From: Mesorhizobium sp. M1B.F.Ca.ET.045.04.1.1
GTDB taxonomy: Bacteria > Pseudomonadota > Alphaproteobacteria > Rhizobiales > Rhizobiaceae
Assembly: GCF_003952465.1 (NCBI RefSeq)
Contig: NZ_CP034448.1
Coordinates: 930,001 to 994,000, forward strand
Length of the DNA: 64,000 nt
Reading direction: 5' to 3'
The notes beneath the pieces were generated by a model. The model made no database searches. It was given only the letters and a program-made list of their open reading frames with translations, and was not told the origin of the DNA. Of this stretch, positions 57,824 to 64,000 are shown one piece after another. A program made the translations under genes and the position numbers. How positions within the stretch are numbered: the stretch's first letter is position 1; each line of letters starts with the position of its first letter.

Positions 57824-59322
57824 GGTCGAACATACTCCTGATAGGCGAGCGACAGGATGCGCTCCTGGTCGAATTCGGCGCGCGGCATCTCGCCGACGAT
57901 CTTGTTCCTGGAAAAGACGATGATGCGATGGCACATGCCCATCAACTCGGGCAGGTCGGACGAGACCATGATGATGCCCTTTTGCTGCGCCGCCAGCATC
58001 CACAAGAGCTGGTAGATCTCCCGCCGCGCGCCGATGTCGACGCCGCGCGTCGGCTCGTCGAGGATCAGCGTCGAGGTGCCGCGGAACAGCCATTTGGCCA
58101 GCACCACCTTCTGCTGGTTGCCGCCGGAGAGATTGCGCACCGCCTGTTCGATCGAGCTCGCCTTGACGCGCAGCTGGCCAACGAGATCGTTTGCTGCCGC
58201 ACTCTCCGCCCGGCGGTTGACCAGCCCGTGGCGCGAGACCTTGCCCAGATCGGTGATGGTGATGTTCTTGTCGACCGCCAGGTCGAGCAGCAGGCCCTGC
58301 CCCTTGCGGTCCTCGGTGAGCAGGCTGAGCCCATGCCGCACCGCATCTTTCGGTGCGGCGATCGCCACCGGCTTGCCGTCGATCTCGACGACGCCGTCAA
58401 GCTTGGGATCGGCGCCGAACAGCGCCCGCATCGCTTCCGTGCGGCCGCTGCCGACCAGGCCGGCGACGCCGAGGATCTCGCCATGGCGGACCGCGAAGGA
58501 GATTTCGGGCGTCGTGGTGCTGCGCTTCAGATTGGTCACGCTGAGCGCGACCTTGCCCGGCACGACCCTGGCATCGAAGCCGAATTCGTCGGCGATGTCG
58601 CGGCCGATCATCATGCGCACGATATCCGGCACGCTGAGGCCATGGAGGTCTCGGCTCGCGACCAGCCTTCCATTGCGCAGCACGGTCACCCGGTCGCCGA
58701 TCTCGAACACTTCGTGCAACCGGTGCGAGATGTAGATGATGGTGACGCCCTTGGCCTTCAGCCGCTTGATGATGGAAAAGAGCCGCCCGATTTCGGGCGG
58801 CGTCAGCGTCGCCGTCGGCTCGTCCAGCACCAGCAGCTTGCTGTCGTAGCTCAGCGCCTTGGCGATCTCGACCAACTGCATCTGGGCGACGCCGAGCGCC
58901 TCGACCCGTGTCCTCGGGTCGACGTCGAGGCCGACCTCCTTCAGCAGCGCGACGGCGCGTCGGTTGAGCGCCTTGCTGTCGACGATGCCGAAGGCGCGGC
59001 GCGGCAGGCTTTCCAGCATCAAATTCTCGGCGATGCTGAGATAGGGTAAAAGGTTGAGCTCCTGATGCACGATGCGGATGCCGCGCTGCTGCGCATCGTG
59101 CGGCGTCTTCGGCTGGTAGGGCTGGCCGTTGAAGGCGATCGTGCCCGCGTCCGGCTGGTAGATGCCGGCGAGCAGCTTGATCAGCGTCGACTTTCCGGCG
59201 CCGTTCTCGCCCAGCACGATATGGGTCTCGCCGCGCGCGATCGACAGCGAGACCTCGCTTAGCGCGACGACGCCGGGAAAGATCTTCCCGACCCCTTCAA
59301 GGGAAAGAATCACATCGTCCAT
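57820..59322 (-). CDS. Ribose-type sugar ABC transporter ATP-binding protein (fused double ABC)
   Basis: The 500-residue protein has two ABC domains. The first has Walker A GENGAGKSTLI, a degenerate signature VAQMQLVEIAK, and Walker B LLVLDEPTATL; the second a degenerate Walker A region (VAGLVGSGRTEAM), intact signature LSGGNQQKV and Walker B TLILDEPTRGVD. This asymmetry is normal for RbsA/MglA proteins. A perfect hairpin lies upstream of it, between it and the binding-protein gene. Confidence 0.95.
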   Translation of the reverse strand: MDDVILSLEGVGKIFPGVVALSEVSLSIARGETHIVLGENGAGKSTLIKLLAGIYQPDAGTIAFNGQPYQPKTPHDAQQRGIRIVHQELNLLPYLSIAENLMLESLPRRAFGIVDSKALNRRAVALLKEVGLDVDPRTRVEALGVAQMQLVEIAKALSYDSKLLVLDEPTATLTPPEIGRLFSIIKRLKAKGVTIIYISHRLHEVFEIGDRVTVLRNGRLVASRDLHGLSVPDIVRMMIGRDIADEFGFDARVVPGKVALSVTNLKRSTTTPEISFAVRHGEILGVAGLVGSGRTEAMRALFGADPKLDGVVEIDGKPVAIAAPKDAVRHGLSLLTEDRKGQGLLLDLAVDKNITITDLGKVSRHGLVNRRAESAAANDLVGQLRVKASSIEQAVRNLSGGNQQKVVLAKWLFRGTSTLILDEPTRGVDIGARREIYQLLWMLAAQQKGIIMVSSDLPELMGMCHRIIVFSRNKIVGEMPRAEFDQERILSLAYQEYVRP

Positions 59323-59381
59323 GCAGCGGCAATCCTGAACAGCGCTCTTCTACCGCAAAGGCGGTGCGAATGCGCGATCCA

Positions 59382-59408
59382 TCGCCGCCGGCGGTTTGCC
59401 GGCGGCGA
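59382..59408 (-). promoter_or_regulatory. Intercistronic hairpin between binding protein and ATPase genes
   Basis: TCGCCGCCGGC, loop GGTTT, GCCGGCGGCGA: an 11-base perfect stem, 48 bases after the binding-protein stop, without a T-run. It would protect or attenuate the mRNA so that the binding protein is made in excess (inference). Confidence 0.7.
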
Positions 59409-59455
59409 CGACGAGACAAGCGAGCGCCGGAGGGAGTCCCAGCACCCTGCTCGCC

Positions 59456-60421
59456 TCAGGCGGTGATCAGCTTGACGTCGGTCTTGACCCAGCCGGAGAA
59501 TTTCTCGCCGGCAAGCTCGCGCATGCCATAGTCGATGCCCATCGCCGCCATCTGCGCGCCGTACTGCTCGACGGTGGCGAGCATCTTGCCTTCCTTCAGC
59601 AACGGACCGACGGCCGGGATGTTGTCGAAGCCGACGACCTTGATCTGGCCGGACTTGCCGGCCGCGTCGATCGCCTTGACGACGCCGAGCGCCATCGAAT
59701 CGTTGGCCGCCATCACGCCCTGGATATCCGGGTGCTGGGTCAGGAAGTTGGTCATCAGCGTGTTGGCTTCCTCGGTCTCCCAATGCGCGGTCTTGGAGTC
59801 GAGCAGGTCGAGGCCGTGCTCCTTCACCGCATCGTCGAAGCCGAGCTTGCGCTGCTTGGCGTTGTCGGCCTCCGGATTGCCCTCGAGGATGACGACCTTG
59901 CCGCCCTTGCCCAGCGCCTTGCCGAGCGCGTCGCCGGCAAGCTTGGCGCCGGCGCGGTTGTCCGGACCGAAGAAGGCGAGATCGACGCCGGCCTTCTTCT
60001 TGGCCTCCTCGTCGAGCGCGACGTCGATGTTGATGACCTTGATGCCGGCCTTCAGCGCCTTGGCGATCGGCGTCACCATAGCCTTCGAATCGGCGGGCGC
60101 GACCACGATGATGTTGTAGTTCTGGGTGATGAAGTTCTCGATGGCGTCGACCTGGGCGGCGAAGTCGCGCTCGTCCTTCATGCCGACGGCGGCGAAATCG
60201 AACTTGTCCTTGTTCTTGGCCGCGTACTCCTCCGCGCCGGCCTGCATCTGCTTGAAGAACTCGTTGGCGAGAGACTTCATGACCAGACCGACCTTCGGCT
60301 TGTCGGCGGCGAGCGCCGGTCCAAGCGGCAAAGCGAGCGCGCCGGCCGCCAGCGCGCTGGTCTTAAGGAACTGGCGGCGCGAGAACGGGCCAAGCCCAAG
60401 TGTGTGTGAAATCTTGCTCAT
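59456..60421 (-). CDS. Ribose-type sugar ABC transporter substrate-binding protein
   Basis: The 321-residue protein has a twin-arginine-type export signal (SRRQFLKTSALAAGALALPL then ALAADKP) and a type 1 periplasmic-binding fold: KVGLVMKSLANEFFKQMQAG AEEYA, NIIVVAPADSKAMVTPIAKA, VINIDVALDEEA, NDSMALGVVKAIDAAG and VVGFDNIPAVGPLLKEGKML ATVEQ. It delivers the sugar to the permease. GGAGGAGAGC precedes the ATG at 60421. First gene of the operon. Confidence 0.94.
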   Translation of the reverse strand: MSKISHTLGLGPFSRRQFLKTSALAAGALALPLGPALAADKPKVGLVMKSLANEFFKQMQAGAEEYAAKNKDKFDFAAVGMKDERDFAAQVDAIENFITQNYNIIVVAPADSKAMVTPIAKALKAGIKVINIDVALDEEAKKKAGVDLAFFGPDNRAGAKLAGDALGKALGKGGKVVILEGNPEADNAKQRKLGFDDAVKEHGLDLLDSKTAHWETEEANTLMTNFLTQHPDIQGVMAANDSMALGVVKAIDAAGKSGQIKVVGFDNIPAVGPLLKEGKMLATVEQYGAQMAAMGIDYGMRELAGEKFSGWVKTDVKLITA

Positions 60422-60444
60422 GCTCTCCTCCACTTTGATTGAGC

Positions 60445-60470
60445 CGTAATCGGTTACGTAACCGATTACG
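60445..60470. promoter_or_regulatory. LacI-family operator palindrome upstream of the ribose-type operon
   Basis: A perfect 26-base palindrome centred on TTAC|GTAA; each half (GTAATCGGTTAC, GTAACCGATTAC) is itself a near-palindrome. It is 24 bases upstream of the binding-protein ATG. LacI regulators bind such GC-centred dyads, and the encoded LacI at the operon end is the obvious partner. Confidence 0.85.
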
Positions 60471-60550
60471 CGGCAGACTAGGGTGCAATTTTATCAGGAG
60501 TCAATATCGATGGTAAGACAGAGATGGAGCGCGGCCTCGGCTGTGACAGC

Positions 60551-61417
60551 TCAACCGTTCGGCTGTCCTAGCCCCTGAGCGCCGGCATTCAACCGCGCCC
60601 GCAGCCATTTTGCCGAAAAATCGCTGAACGCCCGCACTCTTGGATTTCCTCTGAGGTCCGGGTGGTAGAGCACCCACAGTTCCGAGGCGAGCGCATCGAT
60701 GGTTTCGCCGGCGCGCGCCAGCCGGCGCGCGGCGCCCAGATAATCCGGCAGCAACGCCCGTCCCCAGCCGGCCTCGGCGGCCGCCGCGGCGGCGGTCAGG
60801 CTATTGACCCTTAGCCTGATCTCGTCCTCCGTGACATTCGCCTTGAGCCATTGTGCCGCCGGCAGGGCAGACAGGACAGCGTCAAAGCCGATCCAGCCCC
60901 CGGCGGCCGACACATCGGCTGCGTAGACGGCATAGGAAAAGCGCGCCACGCGCCGGCCGACAAGCGTTTCCGGCGGCGTCAGCGTTGGCCGGATGGCGAT
61001 ATCGGCTTCCCGCCGGCCGAGATCGGCAAAGCCGTTGTTCACTTCCAGCGACAGCGCGATGCCGGGGTGCGCGGCGCTGAACGCCTTGAGACAGGCTGAG
61101 GCGGTTTCCAGCAGCGTGTCCGCCGTCGTCACGTTGAGCGTTCCGACCAGGCGGTCGTCCAGCGCCGCCACGCGGCGCTCGACCTTGGCTAGCCGGTCCC
61201 GCAAATCGTCCGCCGCTTCGAGGAAAGGCTCCGCCCTACCGGTCGGCACAAGAGTGTCGCCGAGACGCTCGAACAGCGCGCCGCCGATTCGCCGCTCGAG
61301 ATCCCTCAGCTGCCGGTAGATGGTCGCGGTATGGGTGCCGAGCCTTGCCTGCGCGCCTCGCACGCCGCCCGCCGCCGCGATCGCCGCAACCAGCCGCACA
61401 TCGTCATAGTCGATCAT
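60551..61417 (-). CDS. LysR-family transcriptional regulator
   Basis: The 288-residue protein has an N-terminal winged helix-turn-helix (DYDDVRLVAAIAAAGGVRGA QARLGTHTATIYRQLRDLER RIG) and a LysR substrate-binding domain (VGTLNVTTADTLLETASACL, EADIAIRPTLTPPETLVGRR). ATG 61417 gives the usual length. It is divergent from azoR-sugE and probably regulates it; the gap holds a LysR-type dyad. Confidence 0.9.
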   Translation of the reverse strand: MIDYDDVRLVAAIAAAGGVRGAQARLGTHTATIYRQLRDLERRIGGALFERLGDTLVPTGRAEPFLEAADDLRDRLAKVERRVAALDDRLVGTLNVTTADTLLETASACLKAFSAAHPGIALSLEVNNGFADLGRREADIAIRPTLTPPETLVGRRVARFSYAVYAADVSAAGGWIGFDAVLSALPAAQWLKANVTEDEIRLRVNSLTAAAAAAEAGWGRALLPDYLGAARRLARAGETIDALASELWVLYHPDLRGNPRVRAFSDFSAKWLRARLNAGAQGLGQPNG

Positions 61418-61420
61418 ATT

Positions 61421-61477
61421 CGCATCCCTGCGAGCGAGAATAGCGAAATTGCTAAATGCGCTCGCATCCCTGCGAAC
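61421..61477. promoter_or_regulatory. LysR-type dyad and flanking direct repeats in the lysR-azoR gap
   Basis: TAGCGAAATTGCTA at 61441-61454 is a T-N11-A-like LysR box with TAGC/GCTA ends. It is flanked by identical CGCATCCCTGCGA copies at 61421 and 61463. Spacing and symmetry suggest regulator-binding sites. Confidence 0.5.
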
Positions 61478-61524
61478 ATATATCGCGATCCGGAAACAAA
61501 CCAGCAGCCTCACCGGAGAAAGAC

Positions 61525-62169
61525 ATGAGCCGCATCCTGCACATCGAAGCTTCGCCGCGCGCCGACCGGTCCTGGTCGAGCAAGGCCGCGAGAAATTTCC
61601 TCGCACAGCTTAAAGAGCAACTGCCGAAGATGGAGGTCGACCACTTCAACATCTGGACCGCCATCCTGCCGACCTTCGACGGCGCGGCGATCGACGCCAA
61701 ATACGCCAAGCTTAGCAACACGCCATTGACCGACGCGCAAAGCCGGGCCTGGAAGCTGATCGGCCACTATGTCGCGAGGCTCGACGCGGCCGACGCGATC
61801 CTGATCTCGACGCCGATGTGGAATCTTGGCGTGCCATACCGGCTGAAACATCTGTTCGACCTGGTGACGCAGCCGGGCCTGAGCTTTTCCTTCAACCCCG
61901 CGACCGGCTATTCGCCTCTACTGCGCGCGCGGCCGACTGCGGTCCTCATGGCAACCTCGGGCGACTTCACCGAAGGTCCGAGCCATGGCCGGCCGGATCT
62001 CGCGACGCCTTACCTGCGCACCGCGCTTGCCTTCATCGGCTTGAAGGACGCCGACATCGCGCATGTCTCGCCCACGATCGGTCTGCCGGAAGCGATGGAA
62101 GCCGGAGCCAGGCGGACCGAAGGCGAGGTGCGGCGGCTCGCTGCCAGCTTTGCGGCGAGGCTCGCATGA
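61525..62169 (+). CDS. azoR: FMN-dependent NADH-azoreductase (flavodoxin-like)
   Basis: The 214-residue protein has the flavodoxin-fold start ILHIEASPRADRSWSSKAAR, ADAILISTPMWNLGVPYRLK HLFDLVTQPGLSFSFNP and the TSGDF motif, as in AzoR quinone reductases. It would reduce quinones or azo compounds with NADH. GGAGAAAG precedes the ATG at 61525. Its stop overlaps the SMR transporter gene (ATGA). Confidence 0.9.
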   Translation: MSRILHIEASPRADRSWSSKAARNFLAQLKEQLPKMEVDHFNIWTAILPTFDGAAIDAKYAKLSNTPLTDAQSRAWKLIGHYVARLDAADAILISTPMWNLGVPYRLKHLFDLVTQPGLSFSFNPATGYSPLLRARPTAVLMATSGDFTEGPSHGRPDLATPYLRTALAFIGLKDADIAHVSPTIGLPEAMEAGARRTEGEVRRLAASFAARLA

Positions 62170-62492
62170 GCCAGTCGCTCGCATGGCTGCTGCTCGTCAT
62201 CTCGGGTGCCACCGACGTCGGCTGGGCGCTGGCGACCAAGAAGTCGGCGGGATTCTCCGAGCCGGTCTGGTCGGCAGTCTCTCTGGTGCTGCTGGTCATC
62301 TTCATCGCGCTGCTGACCAAGGCGCTGACCGTGCTGCCGCTCGGCACCGCCTATGCGGTCTGGACCGGCATCGGCGCCGTCGGCTCTTTAGCCGCCGGCA
62401 TCGTGCTGTTCGGCAAAAGCACCGACGCGGTCCGCCTCGTTTTCGCCGCCGTGACGATCCTCGGCGTCGTCGGGTTGAAGGTCAGCTCGTGA
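62166..62492 (+). CDS. Small multidrug resistance (SMR/SugE-type) transporter with Asp at the usual Glu position
   Basis: The 108-residue protein has four spans: AWLLLVISGATDVGWALATK, AVSLVLLVIFIALLTKAL, GTAYAVWTGIGAVGSLAAGI VLF and LVFAAVTILGVVGLKVSS. LPLGTAYAVWTGIGAVG matches SugE/Gdx guanidinium exporters. The invariant membrane Glu of helix 1 (typically GLLEVVWA) is replaced by Asp17 in SGATDVGWA. Co-translated with azoR. Confidence 0.88.
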   Translation: MSQSLAWLLLVISGATDVGWALATKKSAGFSEPVWSAVSLVLLVIFIALLTKALTVLPLGTAYAVWTGIGAVGSLAAGIVLFGKSTDAVRLVFAAVTILGVVGLKVSS

Positions 62493-62495
62493 AAA

Positions 62496-63515
62496 TCACC
62501 GCCAGCCGAGCGCCGGCGCGACGTGCTTCAGGATCGCCTCGATGACATGGGCGTTGTAGTCGACGCCGAGCTGGTTGGGCACGGTGATGAGCAGCGTGTC
62601 GGCCTCGGCGATCGCCTGGTCCTCCCTGAGCTGCTCGATGAGCACGTCCGGTTCGGCGGCATAGGTGCGGCCGAAGACGGCGCGCTTCTCCGGTTCGATA
62701 TAGCCGAAATGATCCTGGCCCTCGCTGCTGCCGAAATAGGCGCGGTCCATGTCGTTGACCAAGGCAAAAATGCTGCGGCTGACCGACACGCGCGGCTCCC
62801 TGGCGTGGCCGGCCTCCTTCCAGGCGGCACGGAAGGCGCGGATTTGCTCGGCCTGCTGGATGTGCAGCGGCTGGCCGCCCTCGTCGAACTTCAGCGTCGA
62901 GCTCTGCAGGTTCATGCCGAGCTTGCCCGCCCATTCGGCAGTGGCATTGGTCGCGGCACCCCACCAGATGCGCTCGCGCAGGCCCTCCGAGAACGGCTCA
63001 AGGCGCAGCAGCCCGGGCGGGTTCGGAAACATCGGCCGCGGATTGGGCTGCGCGAAACCTTCTCCGCGCAGCAAATCGAGAAAAATCTCGGCGTGGCGGC
63101 GCGCCATGTCGGCATCGGTTTTGCCCTCTTCCGGCACGTAGCCGAAATAGCGCCAGCCATCGATCACCTGCTCGGGCGAGCCGCGGCTGATTCCCAACTG
63201 CAAACGCCCGCCGGCGATGAGGTCGGCGGCGCCGGCATCCTCCGCCATGTAGAGCGGGTTCTCGTAGCGCATGTCGATGACGGCGGTGCCAAGCTCGATG
63301 CGCTTGGTTTTCGCGCCGGCCGCGGCAAGCAGCGGGAAGGGCGAGCCGAGCTGCCGGGCAAAATGGTGGACGCGGAAATAGGCGCCGTCGGCACCGAGCT
63401 CCTCGGCCGCGACCGCCAGGTCGATCGACTGCAGCAACGCGTCGGCGCCCGAGCGCGTGCCCGATTGCGGCGAGGGCGACCAATGCCCGAAGGACAGAAA
63501 TCCGATCTTTTTCAT
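62496..63515 (-). CDS. Luciferase-like monooxygenase (LLM class flavin-dependent oxidoreductase)
   Basis: The 339-residue protein starts KKIGFLSFGHWSPSPQSGTR and has ELGADGAYFRVHHFARQLGS PFPLLAAAGAKTKRIELGTA VIDMRYENPLYMAEDAGAAD LIAGGRLQLGISRGSPEQVI, the F420/FMN-dependent LLM fold, and SRSIFALVNDMDRAYFG. Substrate unknown. It converges on the SMR gene with 3 bases between. Confidence 0.88.
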   Translation of the reverse strand: MKKIGFLSFGHWSPSPQSGTRSGADALLQSIDLAVAAEELGADGAYFRVHHFARQLGSPFPLLAAAGAKTKRIELGTAVIDMRYENPLYMAEDAGAADLIAGGRLQLGISRGSPEQVIDGWRYFGYVPEEGKTDADMARRHAEIFLDLLRGEGFAQPNPRPMFPNPPGLLRLEPFSEGLRERIWWGAATNATAEWAGKLGMNLQSSTLKFDEGGQPLHIQQAEQIRAFRAAWKEAGHAREPRVSVSRSIFALVNDMDRAYFGSSEGQDHFGYIEPEKRAVFGRTYAAEPDVLIEQLREDQAIAEADTLLITVPNQLGVDYNAHVIEAILKHVAPALGWR

Positions 63516-63623
63516 GGCTCCATTCCTGCTGGAGCGGCCCATTGACCGCTCAAATCCCCTGTCGCTCCAGCAGATAGCCAGGGCGGTGCCGCGATACAAC
63601 GGACACCGAACGGATACAGACCG

Positions 63624-64000
63624 TCAATCAGTACGGATCCAGACGCCCTTGGTGTTTAGAAATTCCTCGAGATGCTCGCTGCCGCCCTCGCGGCCGTAAC
63701 CGCTCATCTTGTAGCCGCCGAAGGGCACGGCAGGGTCGATCGCGTGATAGGTGTTGACCCAGACCGAGCCGGCGCGCAGCCGGTTGGCGAGCTGATGCGC
63801 CTTGCCGACGTCGCGCGTGAACACGCCGGCGCCCAGCCCATAGGGCGTGTCGTTGCCGCGCCGCACCGCTTCGTCCAGCGTGTCGAAGGGCAGCGCCGAG
63901 ATGATCGGCCCGAAAATCTCCTCGCGCGCGATGCGCATGTTGTCGGTGACGCCGGAAAAGATGCCCGGCGTCATGAAATTGCCGGCAGCCAGCGCGCCCT
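63624..64000 (-). CDS. NAD-dependent aldehyde dehydrogenase, C-terminal part (runs off the window)
   Basis: The visible 124 residues are the ALDH C-terminus: FMTPGIFSGVTDNMRIAREE IFGPIISALPFDTLDEAVRR, then GNDTPYGLGAGVFTRDVGKA HQLANRLRAGSVWVNTYHAI DPAVPFGGYKMSGYGREGG. EEIFGP and PFGGYKMSG.GRE match the betaine/aminobutyraldehyde dehydrogenase group. The catalytic Cys and Glu lie outside the window. The product would oxidise an aldehyde to the acid. Confidence 0.92.
   Translation of the reverse strand, partial: GALAAGNFMTPGIFSGVTDNMRIAREEIFGPIISALPFDTLDEAVRRGNDTPYGLGAGVFTRDVGKAHQLANRLRAGSVWVNTYHAIDPAVPFGGYKMSGYGREGGSEHLEEFLNTKGVWIRTD

Noticed and set aside
62496..64000. Monooxygenase plus aldehyde dehydrogenase as a bioluminescence-like operon
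   Set aside because: The monooxygenase is a generic LLM oxidoreductase, with no luxB, luxC or luxE-like partners.

Overview
The window is high-GC chromosomal DNA from an alphaproteobacterium of the Rhizobiales, most like Mesorhizobium or a close relative. The evidence is the gene order around the replication origin (ppsR - oriC - hemE - hemJ - rho, then mnmE - mnmG - rsmG - parA - parB), parS sites of the TGTTTCACGTGAAACA type, a GAAC-N7-GAAC SOS box, an imuA-imuB-dnaE2 cassette and abundant rhizobial palindromic repeats. The species call is inference; no rRNA or species marker is present.

Layout. 1-1613 is a trans-sulfuration pair (cystathionine beta-synthase and the start of a gamma-lyase/synthase). 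2058-6011 holds a small stress/catabolic island (muconolactone isomerase-like, isochorismatase-like, HxlR regulator, DJ-1/PfpI) bracketed by a frameshifted FAD oxidoreductase gene and a decayed copy of its 3' end. 6679-10661 is a taurine/sulfonate operon (tauA, tauB, tauC, a small ORF, tauD). 10830-14440 has a small membrane protein, an RlpA-like protein, the PHB depolymerase phaZ and a transglutaminase-like cysteine peptidase. 14682-22003 is the conserved block XRE regulator, smr, mltA, timA, fxsA, secB, dnaQ, coaE, aroE, maf. 22280-34992 is the origin and centromere region with ppsR, oriC, hemE, hemJ, rho, a thioredoxin-domain protein, mnmE, mnmG, rsmG, parA and parB, and five parS-like sites. 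35201-35703 is a palindromic element carrying a GIY-YIG nuclease, followed by holA. 37408-42685 is the branched-chain 2-oxoacid dehydrogenase operon, whose E2 gene is broken by a repeat. 42947-49303 has a zincin protease and the LexA-controlled imuA-imuB-dnaE2 mutagenesis cassette. 49651-52912 has trm112-like, LON-N, ybbN, a prolyl-tRNA deacylase and tRNA-Gly. 53005-55571 is an Lrp-controlled arginase/ornithine cyclodeaminase pair. 55783-60421 is a ribose-type ABC operon with its LacI regulator and a palindromic operator. 60551-64000 has a LysR regulator, azoreductase, an SMR transporter, a luciferase-like monooxygenase and a truncated aldehyde dehydrogenase.

Repeats dominate the non-coding space. 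Family 1 (nine or more copies, 150-200 bp) has arms built on CTTCTCCCC-type hairpins. Family 2 (seven copies) has CGTCATTCTAGGG...CCCTAGAATGACG ends and a GAATTC-like centre. One family 2 copy is split at exactly that centre by a bare GIY-YIG nuclease gene. This suggests that the solo copies are non-autonomous relatives of a nuclease-bearing palindromic element, and it is the best candidate in the window for an undescribed system. A related palindrome has also inserted, out of frame, in the E2 gene.
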